From positions 1 to 12,624 of the forward strand of contig JAJYBQ010000042.1 of NCBI GenBank assembly GCA_021778935.1: 12,624 nucleotides of DNA. The letters are read 5' to 3'. The notes below the pieces were generated by a model. That model had not been told where the DNA came from, did not search any database, and worked only from the letters and a program-made list of their open reading frames with translations. This DNA is from Pseudomonadota bacterium. GTDB taxonomy: Bacteria > Pseudomonadota > Gammaproteobacteria > Burkholderiales > Burkholderiaceae. Below are positions 6,997-12,624 of the stretch, one piece after another (the stretch's first letter is position 1; the number at the start of each line of letters is the position of its first letter). The translations under genes were made by a program, and so were the position numbers.

Positions 6997-7884
6997 ATGC
7001 GCTGGGATTGGAAACAGAATCCGCGTCTGCATGCGCTCGAAGCATCGCTCGGGGGGCGCCGCGTTCATGTCCGACGCAGCTTGGGCGGTGCCCACGGCGT
7101 GGAGCGTTTTGCGGTCGATTGCGATGACGTCCGCTGCTTCGTCAAGCTCGCATCCTCCGCGTCGGCTCTGCGGGCGGAAGCCGACGGCCTGCAGGCGATC
7201 GCGGCCACCTGTACGTTGCGGACCCCGCATGTTTTGGCGATGGGACCGCTGCACGATGGGCACTTCGGTGATCTGCTGGGCGCGTTTCTCGTCCTGGAGT
7301 GGATCGACCTGCATGATGACGGCGACTGGCGTGCCGCCGGGGCAGGTTTGGCGATGCTGCATGCGGTGCCGCCGGCGGTCGCGCGGTTCGGGTGGGAACA
7401 GGATAACTGTCTAGGGGCCAGCCGACAGGGCAACGGCTGGAGCGATGACTGGCGGGAGTTCTGGCGTGAGCGCCGCCTGCGCCCGCAATTCCGGCTGGCC
7501 CGCGAAGCGGGGCTGGATTTGCTGGCGTCGCGCGAAGAGCGGGCGCTCACCGCATCCGATCACCTGTTGCTCGGGCATGCGCCGCGCCCTTCGCTGTTGC
7601 ATGGCGATCTCTGGTCGGGAAACATCGGGTTTGACGCCCAGGGCACACCCGTCGTTTTCGATCCGGCGGTATACGTCGGCGATGCCGAAGCGGATCTGGC
7701 GATGACGAGGCTGTTCGGCGGCATCCCGGCCGAGTTCTACCGGGCATACGAAGTGCGCCACGCGCCGGCGCCGGGTTGGCAGGAGCGTGATGCGCTGTAT
7801 CGCCTTTATCACGTCCTCAATCACGCCAACCTGTTTGGCGGAGCGTACGTCGCGCAGGCGGCGCGCCTGATCGAGCAGTTGTAG
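6997..7884 (+). CDS. Fructosamine kinase family protein (FN3K/YniA-like)
   Basis: Kinase-fold protein that in characterised relatives phosphorylates sugar adducts on protein amines so that they detach (deglycation); the substrate of this bacterial copy is unknown. The 295 residues cover the full family. Lys50 in CFVKL is the likely ATP-binding lysine and Glu61 in LRAEADGL its helix-C partner. [10 protein letters not shown] (131-140) is followed by [16 protein letters not shown] (start about 149). The catalytic loop is LHGDLWSGN (201-209), and [16 protein letters not shown] (221-236) carries the metal-binding Asp222. The ATG at 6997 has GAGGG seven bases upstream. It stands alone on the plus strand, diverging from thyA and converging on fabI 42 nt downstream. 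A general aminoglycoside-phosphotransferase-type kinase is the main alternative, but the FGxxxDNxxG motif favours fructosamine kinase. Confidence 0.92.
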   Translation: MRWDWKQNPRLHALEASLGGRRVHVRRSLGGAHGVERFAVDCDDVRCFVKLASSASALRAEADGLQAIAATCTLRTPHVLAMGPLHDGHFGDLLGAFLVLEWIDLHDDGDWRAAGAGLAMLHAVPPAVARFGWEQDNCLGASRQGNGWSDDWREFWRERRLRPQFRLAREAGLDLLASREERALTASDHLLLGHAPRPSLLHGDLWSGNIGFDAQGTPVVFDPAVYVGDAEADLAMTRLFGGIPAEFYRAYEVRHAPAPGWQERDALYRLYHVLNHANLFGGAYVAQAARLIEQL

Positions 7885-7893
7885 CGGCGCGGG

Positions 7894-7917
7894 GCCCGGG
7901 TGGCATCGGACCCGGGC
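7894..7917. terminator. Bidirectional hairpin between convergent kinase and fabI genes
   Basis: GCCCGGGT, loop GGCATCGG, ACCCGGGC: a perfect eight-pair GC-rich stem in the 42-bp gap between the kinase stop (7882-7884) and the fabI stop (7927-7929). Its position suits a two-way transcription barrier. There is no T-run on either strand, so it may act with Rho or as a 3'-end stabiliser. Confidence 0.5.
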
Positions 7918-7926
7918 GCACCGGGA

Positions 7927-8718
7927 TCACGCGACGCCGGACATTCCCGCTACGACGCGGTTGAAGCCCGCGTCGACGTAGGTGATTTCCCCCGTCACTC
8001 CCGCCGCGAGATCCGACAACAGGAACGCTGCGACATTGCCGACGTCGTCGATCGTGACGTTGCGACGCAATGGGGCGGTCTGTTCGACGAAATCCAGGAT
8101 CTTGCCGAAATCCTTGATGCCGGCAGCGGCGAGGGTGCGAATCGGCCCGGCAGAAATGCCGTTGGCACGGATGCCCTTCGGCCCCAGGTTTGCCGCCAGA
8201 TACCGTACCGATGCCTCGAGGGAGGCCTTGGCGAGCCCCATCGTGTTGTAGTTTGGCACGACGCGCTCGGCACCCAGATAGGTGAGGGTCAGCAGGGAAC
8301 CGTTGCGCCCTTCCATCATGGGGAACGCCGCCTTGGCCAGCGCGGGGAAACTGTAGGCCGAGATGTCATGCGCAACCCGGAACGCCTCGCGGGAGAGGCC
8401 CGCAAGGAAATCGCCGGCAATCGCCTCGCGTGGCGCAAAACCGATCGAATGCACCAGACCGTCGAGGCCGTCCCAGGACTTCCCCAAGCTTGCGAAAAGG
8501 TCGGCGATCTGGGCGTCGTCGGCAACGTCGCAGGGAAATACCAAGGCGGAGTCGAATTCGCGCGCAACCTCGGTGACTCGATCTAGGAAGCGGTCTCCGA
8601 CATAAGTGAACGCCAACTCCGCACCCTCCCGGCGGCACGCTCGCGCAATGCCATAGGCGATGGAGCGGTTCGAAAGTACCCCGGTGATCAGGATGCGCTT
8701 GCCAGACAGGAACGGCAT
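7927..8718 (-). CDS. fabI: Enoyl-[acyl-carrier-protein] reductase (NADH), FabI
   Basis: Reduces the enoyl-ACP double bond in the last step of each fatty acid elongation cycle; cytoplasmic SDR-fold tetramer and the target of triclosan-type inhibitors. At 263 residues it matches E. coli FabI (262). It starts with [20 protein letters not shown], an atypical SDR nucleotide loop typical of FabI. SIGFAP (91-96) contains Gly93. Tyr146 in TYLGA and the catalytic pair Tyr157 and Lys164 in YNTMGLAK are all present. Near the end is [12 protein letters not shown]. The start at 8716-8718 is fixed by family length; no clear Shine-Dalgarno site is upstream, but mltD reads 31 nt into the gene, so initiation may depend on coupling to mltD translation. 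The frame remains open upstream but gives only proline-rich residues unlike FabI. Confidence 0.97.
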   Translation of the reverse strand: MPFLSGKRILITGVLSNRSIAYGIARACRREGAELAFTYVGDRFLDRVTEVAREFDSALVFPCDVADDAQIADLFASLGKSWDGLDGLVHSIGFAPREAIAGDFLAGLSREAFRVAHDISAYSFPALAKAAFPMMEGRNGSLLTLTYLGAERVVPNYNTMGLAKASLEASVRYLAANLGPKGIRANGISAGPIRTLAAAGIKDFGKILDFVEQTAPLRRNVTIDDVGNVAAFLLSDLAAGVTGEITYVDAGFNRVVAGMSGVA

Positions 8719-10427
8719 GGATGACGGGCCCGCCGATGTCGGCGATGGTGGTGGGAATAATGATGAGACGGGTGATGCCTCGTGTGCCGGATGTGCCGCA
8801 CGCGCGGGTGGGGACCTCCCCCGTTCCACACGTTCAGCGCCAGTCGTTGGCCAATGCGCAGGCGGCTCGAGTGGAGGCGGTTCCACGCCATGATGTCGTG
8901 GGCTCGAACGTGCCAGCGGTGCGCGATCGAACTCAACGTGTCGCCGTGGTGAACGCGATAGGAGATGCGCCGCATCTGCGGTACCACCGGAACGAGGGAA
9001 AACGACGCATCGATCAGCTTCGGGGAGATATCGTCGGTGACGGCCTCGCCCCGCGGAACCAGGATCACCGACCCGGCTGCCGGACGGTAGCGCCAGGGAA
9101 TCCGATTGACCGTGCGCAGTTCGTTCACCGACAGGTTGGCCTTCCGCGCCAGCGTTTCCAGCGTCTCTCCGCGCCGCATGACGTGCGCGGTCCAGCTGGC
9201 CATGGGTTGCTCGGTCGCTTCCACGGCGACCAGATTTGTCTCGAAGGCTTCCGCGTGGTCGGCAGGCAGGAGAATCGTGGGGGACGAGGCCCCGATGATC
9301 AGTGGCCGATTGAATGCCGGGTTCAGTGCCTGGAATTCGTCAATGGGAATTTCCGCGAGCCGGGCAGCCGTCGCGACGTCCATGTCGGCGGGAATGTCCT
9401 CCGAAACGAAGTACGGCCGGTCTGGAATCGCGGGCAGGGTGATGCCGTAGCGCTGCGGATCGGCGATGATGTTCTTGATTGCCTGCAGTTTGGGGACGTA
9501 AAACTGCGTCTCGTGCGGCAGCCGCAGATCCTTGTACGCCGTCGAGCGATGGTGCCGGCGGGCGTTGGCGATCGCCCGCTCCACCCCAAGCTCGCCGTAG
9601 TTGTACGCGGCCAGCGCGAGTTGCCAGTCTCCAAATTCCCCGTAGAGCTTTTGCAGGTAGTCGAGCGCTGCCCGGGTGGACTCGATCACGCCGAAGCGCT
9701 CGTCCTTCCACATGTTTTGTTCCAGCGCATATTTCGTTCCCGTCGAGGGAATGAACTGCCACAGACCGGCGGCCTTGGCGATGGAGACCGCATTGGGCTG
9801 CATTCCGCTCTCGATGAACGGAAGCAAGGCGATCTCGGTGGGCATGCCGCGCTTCTCGACCTCCGCCACGATGTGGTACAGGTACATGCTCGCCCGGGTC
9901 GAAACCCGCTCGATGTACTGGGGCTTGTCGGCATACCAGCGGGTGGTTTGCTGCGCGCGCCACGTATCCAGGTCCGGCATCTTGAAGCCGCGGCGGATGC
10001 GTGCCCAAAGATCGTCGTCGCCGGACTGCATGACCGCCATCGTGGGCGCCGGTTCGGCGCCGATGCCGGGCGTGGCGCCGGGAATCGGTTTCCCGGGACC
10101 CGACGTTGCCACGGGCGGCGGGGGCGGCGCTAGCGGCAGCGCCGGTGGCTGAATCGTTGCGATGGTTTCGGAAACGCCGCGGAGCACCCGCGCCTCGGGG
10201 GGGCTGCGGGGCCCGGTGCGACTCGGCGCCACCTCCATCCAGGCGGCAGGAACCACGGAAAATGTCTGCGTCGGCGCGTCGAACAGGGGAACCGGACGAA
10301 CATAGCCCGAGTCGGCCCCCGGGGCCGGCCCCATGTCCGCAGCCCAGGCCGATCGCAGGCCTACATGCAACCCCAACCCGGCCGCAACGGCACACACCAG
10401 GAATCGGACCCGGACGGGACAATTCAC
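8688..10427 (-). CDS. mltD: Membrane-bound lytic murein transglycosylase D with LysM domains
   Basis: Periplasmic enzyme that cleaves the MurNAc-GlcNAc bond of peptidoglycan to the 1,6-anhydro product. The 579-residue form begins with a signal peptide ([17 protein letters not shown], likely cut after AWA at about 29). It has no lipobox, unlike E. coli MltD. A Pro-rich spacer (90-130) precedes the SLT domain, with catalytic Glu206 in [21 protein letters not shown] (219-230) and AAYNYGE (273-279). Two LysM repeats lie at about 412-458 and 488-533, with a degenerate LysM-like stretch at 340-388. The GTG start at 10425-10427 is chosen because GGGGGAG lies six bases upstream; the tandem ATGs at 10443-10448 lack such a site. 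The C-terminus carries an odd His/Arg-rich tail (540-569) and overlaps fabI by 31 nt. It diverges from the methyltransferase gene. Confidence 0.92.
   Translation of the reverse strand: MNCPVRVRFLVCAVAAGLGLHVGLRSAWAADMGPAPGADSGYVRPVPLFDAPTQTFSVVPAAWMEVAPSRTGPRSPPEARVLRGVSETIATIQPPALPLAPPPPPVATSGPGKPIPGATPGIGAEPAPTMAVMQSGDDDLWARIRRGFKMPDLDTWRAQQTTRWYADKPQYIERVSTRASMYLYHIVAEVEKRGMPTEIALLPFIESGMQPNAVSIAKAAGLWQFIPSTGTKYALEQNMWKDERFGVIESTRAALDYLQKLYGEFGDWQLALAAYNYGELGVERAIANARRHHRSTAYKDLRLPHETQFYVPKLQAIKNIIADPQRYGITLPAIPDRPYFVSEDIPADMDVATAARLAEIPIDEFQALNPAFNRPLIIGASSPTILLPADHAEAFETNLVAVEATEQPMASWTAHVMRRGETLETLARKANLSVNELRTVNRIPWRYRPAAGSVILVPRGEAVTDDISPKLIDASFSLVPVVPQMRRISYRVHHGDTLSSIAHRWHVRAHDIMAWNRLHSSRLRIGQRLALNVWNGGGPHPRVRHIRHTRHHPSHHYSHHHRRHRRARHPCRSCLASAS
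8721..8810 (-). other. His/Arg-rich low-complexity tail of MltD, directly upstream of fabI
   Basis: These 30 codons (MltD residues 540-569) follow the last LysM repeat and encode 12 His and 9 Arg, ending three bases before the fabI start codon. The DNA is a run of GTG/ATG/GGT-like triplets on the plus strand. The tail is outside any recognised domain. It could bind metal or nucleic acid or anionic polymers, or be a read-out of former intergenic DNA after stop loss. Confidence 0.6.
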
Positions 10428-10661
10428 CAGACGCTCCCCCACCATCATCGTTTTTTGCGCGGGGGCAAGTGTACCCCAGCGATCCCCGGCGCGAAACCAC
10501 CTCATCCGGCCGCATTCGCCCGAAAACGGGGGGAATCCACCCATGGCGGCAGCGGCGCGGACGCCGCCGGGGGCGCGGCCCATTGCGGCAAAGCGTGGTG
10601 GCGGGGTTGCGATATCCTGTCGCGGTTCCAAGCTCCGCTGCAGCGCCAACAGACCGTGTCC
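10428..10661. promoter_or_regulatory. Divergent regulatory region between mltD and the methyltransferase gene
   Basis: A 234-bp GC-rich gap with no supported gene. For mltD (minus strand) a possible sigma-70 promoter is TACACT at 10468-10473 with TTTCGC at 10491-10496 and a 17-bp spacer: four and three of six matches, so weak. The GGGGGAG ribosome binding site of mltD is at 10434-10440. An A6 tract on the minus strand (10451-10456) lies between promoter and start. For the methyltransferase only TATCCT near 10614-10619 resembles a -10, without a matching -35. Confidence 0.35.
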
Positions 10662-11513
10662 ATGACCCCCGCGCCGGTTGCATCGTTCCCTGATTTCCTG
10701 GACTCGCCGCCCGGTCGGTACGTTCTGGAGTGGGAGCAGCGTGTGCTCGACGAGACGGTGGCGGACATCTTCGGTTTTTATGCCCTGCAGTTGGGAACCC
10801 CGGGTCTCGCGGGGTTGCGGGAAAACCGGATGCCGTTTCGCTGCGCAGTTGTCGAATCGGCGGAACTGCCGGCGGAATGTCGCGGCGTTCCCGGCGACAT
10901 ACGCACCGTGGTAAGCCGCTTCGATGAGTTGCCGTTCGCGTCGCAGTCGGTCGACCTGGTGGTGCTGCCCCACGTCCTGGAGTTCGCGGAGGAGCCGCAT
11001 CAGGTCCTGCGGGAGGTCGACCGGGTTTTGCTGCCGGAGGGACAGGTGGTGCTGACCGGCTTCAATCCTGCCAGCCTGTGGGGCTTGCATCACGCGATGC
11101 GACGGGCCGGGGTCTGCCCATTCCTGCCCCCCGGAGGTCAGTTGATTTCCTTGCACCGGATCAAGGACTGGCTGAAGCTGCTTTCGTTCGAGGTCCAGCG
11201 AGGTCGGTTCGGCTGCTACCTGCCGTGGGCACGCACGGAGCGATGGATCGGGCGCTGGGCATTCATGGAAAAGGCCGGCGATCGATGGTGGCCGGTGCTG
11301 GGTAGCGTATACGTGCTGGCTGCGGTCAAGCGGGTGCACGGCATGCGCCTGGTCGGCATGGTCCGGAAGCGCCGCGAAGAGCTGGATTTGAGCCCGGCGT
11401 TGGCGCCGGTGGCGCAGCGCGCGCCGGTCGGCATTCGGGTTGCGGCGCAGTGTCGTGCCCCGGAGGCGGCCAATGAAGGGCGCGCTGCCACCCGCGCCAG
11501 CGCGGGTGGGTGA
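10662..11513 (+). CDS. YafS-like class I SAM-dependent methyltransferase
   Basis: A 283-residue protein resembling E. coli YafS (240 residues), a predicted methyltransferase of unknown substrate. The usual glycine-rich SAM loop is not obvious. The recognisable part is the post-I to motif III stretch, [19 protein letters not shown] (87-105), then [22 protein letters not shown] (about 106-127) and [13 protein letters not shown] (129-141). A C-terminal tail after about residue 247 is Ala/Arg-rich and probably disordered. The ATG at 10662 gives the normal N-terminus; no Shine-Dalgarno site is clear. The stop at 11511-11513 overlaps a GTG that could start rnhA (GTGA). The order mltD, divergent methyltransferase, rnhA, dnaQ follows the conserved E. 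coli neighbourhood, except that gloB is absent here and dnaQ faces the other way. Function is inferred from position and partial motif only. Confidence 0.85.
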   Translation: MTPAPVASFPDFLDSPPGRYVLEWEQRVLDETVADIFGFYALQLGTPGLAGLRENRMPFRCAVVESAELPAECRGVPGDIRTVVSRFDELPFASQSVDLVVLPHVLEFAEEPHQVLREVDRVLLPEGQVVLTGFNPASLWGLHHAMRRAGVCPFLPPGGQLISLHRIKDWLKLLSFEVQRGRFGCYLPWARTERWIGRWAFMEKAGDRWWPVLGSVYVLAAVKRVHGMRLVGMVRKRREELDLSPALAPVAQRAPVGIRVAAQCRAPEAANEGRAATRASAGG

Positions 11514-11536
11514 ACGCATTGGGGATGGATCGTTTG

Positions 11537-12049
11537 ATGGATTCGGAAATGAGCCTCACGTCTTCGTCGGCGCCGGTTGGTGCTGTCGGGTCCGACACGT
11601 CGTCCATCGTCGAGGTCTGGACCGACGGCGCCTGCAAGGGCAATCCGGGCCCCGGCGGGTGGGGGGCGCTGCTGCGTAGCGGCGCCCACGAGCGGGAATT
11701 GTGTGGCGGAGAGGATCCGACCACCAATAATCGCATGGAGCTCACCGCTGTGATCGAGGCGCTGGCGACGCTCAATCGGTCGTGTCGCGTGACCGTGCAC
11801 ACCGATTCGCAGTATGTGAAGAACGGCATCACCGAGTGGATGCGCCAGTGGGAACGGCGCGGTTGGCGCACGGCGGATGGCAAGCCGGTGAAGAACCTCG
11901 AGTTGTGGCAGGCGTTGGACAGCCAGGTGCGGCGGCACACGGTCGCGTGGAAGTGGGTGCGCGGCCATGCCGGCGATCCCGGCAACGAACGGGCCGACGC
12001 CTTGGCGAACCGCGGCGTCGAGATCGGGCGACAATCCAGGATGGGCTAG
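11537..12049 (+). CDS. rnhA: Ribonuclease HI
   Basis: Cleaves the RNA strand of RNA-DNA hybrids, removing R-loops and primers. All four catalytic carboxylates are visible: Asp30 in [16 protein letters not shown], Glu68 in NNRMEL, Asp90 in [11 protein letters not shown] and Asp154 in NERADALA. His144 in RGHAG also matches the E. coli loop histidine. The core begins at about Val25, so the 170-residue form has a roughly 24-residue Ser/Ala-rich N-terminal extension that most RNases HI lack. Start choice is uncertain. GTG at 11510 (178 more distal option) would overlap the methyltransferase stop, ATG at 11525 has no spaced site, ATG at 11537 has GGA seven bases upstream, and ATG at 11549 would shorten the extension. 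It is followed by dnaQ after 3 nt. Confidence 0.95.
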   Translation: MDSEMSLTSSSAPVGAVGSDTSSIVEVWTDGACKGNPGPGGWGALLRSGAHERELCGGEDPTTNNRMELTAVIEALATLNRSCRVTVHTDSQYVKNGITEWMRQWERRGWRTADGKPVKNLELWQALDSQVRRHTVAWKWVRGHAGDPGNERADALANRGVEIGRQSRMG

Positions 12050-12052
12050 TGA

Positions 12053-12624
12053 ATGCGGCAAATCGTGCTCGACACGGAAACCACCGGCCTGGAGGCGAAG
12101 GACGGCCACCGCATCGTCGAGATCGGCGCAATCGAGATTTTCGGCCGCCAGGTGATGCCGGAACGGCTGGTGCACCACTACGTCAATCCTGACCGGGACG
12201 TCGATGCGGGCGCGCGCACCGTCCACGGGCTGGATGGCGAGTTTCTTGCGGACAAGCCTCGATTTGCGGAGATCGTCGACGAACTGCTGGAATTCGTGCA
12301 GGGCGCGGAGGTGCTGATCCACAACGCGCCTTTCGACATTTCCTTTCTCGACGCGGAACTCGCGCGCCTGAACCGGCCTCCGTTCGCGCAGCATTGCGAA
12401 AAAATCACCGACACCCTGCGCATGGCGCGGGAGATGCACCCGGGCAAACGCAATTCGCTCGACGCGCTGTGCGAGCGCTACGGCATTTCCGTTCGCCATC
12501 GTGCCCTGCACGGCGCCCTGGTCGATGCGGCGCTGCTCGCCGACGTATATCTCGCGATGACCCGGGGCCAAGACAGCCTGGTCATGGACCTCGAGCCTGC
12601 GGCGCGGCGCCGTCTCCGCCGGAT
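12053..12624 (+). CDS. dnaQ: DNA polymerase III epsilon subunit, 3'-5' proofreading exonuclease (partial at right edge)
   Basis: Proofreading subunit of the replicative polymerase, a DEDDh exonuclease that binds the alpha subunit through its C-terminus. The frame is open to the last base, giving 190 residues with no stop. ExoI is LDTETTGL with Asp7 and Glu9; ExoII is HNAPFDISFLD (90-100) with Asp95; ExoIII is LHGALVDAALLADVY with His153 and Asp158. FPGKRNSLDALC-like residues appear as HPGKRNSLDALC (129-140). It starts with MRQIVLDTET, slightly shorter at the N-terminus than E. coli DnaQ. The ATG is 3 nt after the rnhA stop, so the two are surely co-transcribed and perhaps coupled. In E. coli rnhA and dnaQ diverge instead. 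The alpha-binding tail lies beyond the window. Confidence 0.96.
   Translation, partial: MRQIVLDTETTGLEAKDGHRIVEIGAIEIFGRQVMPERLVHHYVNPDRDVDAGARTVHGLDGEFLADKPRFAEIVDELLEFVQGAEVLIHNAPFDISFLDAELARLNRPPFAQHCEKITDTLRMAREMHPGKRNSLDALCERYGISVRHRALHGALVDAALLADVYLAMTRGQDSLVMDLEPAARRRLRR

Noticed and set aside
8719..8886. N-terminal extension of fabI
   Set aside because: The residues are proline-rich and unlike any FabI. Family length and the [13 protein letters not shown] start put the start codon at 8718.
8721..10133. 470-codon open frame on the plus strand
   Set aside because: It is the reverse complement of mltD, whose signal peptide, catalytic Glu and LysM repeats are clear. No family is recognisable in the antisense product.
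10428..11519. Upstream extension of the mltD frame to 11519
   Set aside because: It would run antisense through the methyltransferase. The signal peptide and GGGGGAG site place the start at 10427.
11216..12571. 451-codon open frame on the minus strand
   Set aside because: It is antisense to the methyltransferase, rnhA and dnaQ, all of which show intact motifs. It is a GC-bias shadow.
1..12624. CRISPR array, tRNA or rRNA genes, insertion sequences, prophage or defence genes
   Set aside because: I found no regularly spaced direct repeats, no cloverleaf-like or rRNA-like segments, and no transposase, integrase, nuclease-toxin or phage structural motifs. Almost all the DNA is accounted for by housekeeping genes.

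Overview
The window reads as chromosomal housekeeping DNA from a GC-rich (roughly two thirds G+C by eye) proteobacterium, most likely a betaproteobacterium. The reasons are the long-form GcvP, a close EttA, a 264-residue ThyA, a YafS-type methyltransferase-rnhA-dnaQ run next to mltD, and strong GC bias at third codon positions. I see no rRNA, tRNA, CRISPR array, transposase, integrase or phage gene. Both edges cut genes: the left edge lies inside gcvP and the right edge inside dnaQ.

Layout. Left block, plus strand: the C-terminal half of gcvP, a short spacer packed with three GC-rich hairpins, then the ABC-F ribosome factor ettA. Middle block, minus strand, read right to left from about 6.93 kb: thyA, folA, a DUF4337-type membrane protein, an acetate/propionate-family kinase (ackA-like) and a single-domain rhodanese. 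thyA/folA and DUF4337/ackA each overlap by 4 nt (ATGA), so this looks like one operon, at least as far as ackA. A fructosamine-kinase-family gene diverges from thyA across only 62 bp, where one AGTATAAC octamer supplies a -10-like hexamer to each strand.

Right block: fabI and mltD on the minus strand (mltD upstream, overlapping fabI by 31 nt). Diverging from mltD on the plus strand are a YafS-like methyltransferase, rnhA and the start of dnaQ, tightly packed. Convergent gene ends (ettA/rhodanese and fructosamine kinase/fabI) each hold a compact GC-rich hairpin suited to a two-way terminator.

Function. thyA and folA make dTMP and regenerate tetrahydrofolate. gcvP feeds one-carbon units into the same folate pool, though from a separate transcription unit. 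FabI completes fatty acid elongation, MltD trims peptidoglycan, RNase HI and DNA polymerase III epsilon serve replication, and EttA gates translation by energy charge.

I found no convincing undescribed multi-gene system. The points most worth a second look are the DUF4337-acetate kinase coupling inside a thyA-folA operon, the His/Arg-rich tail of MltD that fills what would be the fabI leader, the hairpin cluster before ettA, and the shared thyA/kinase promoter.
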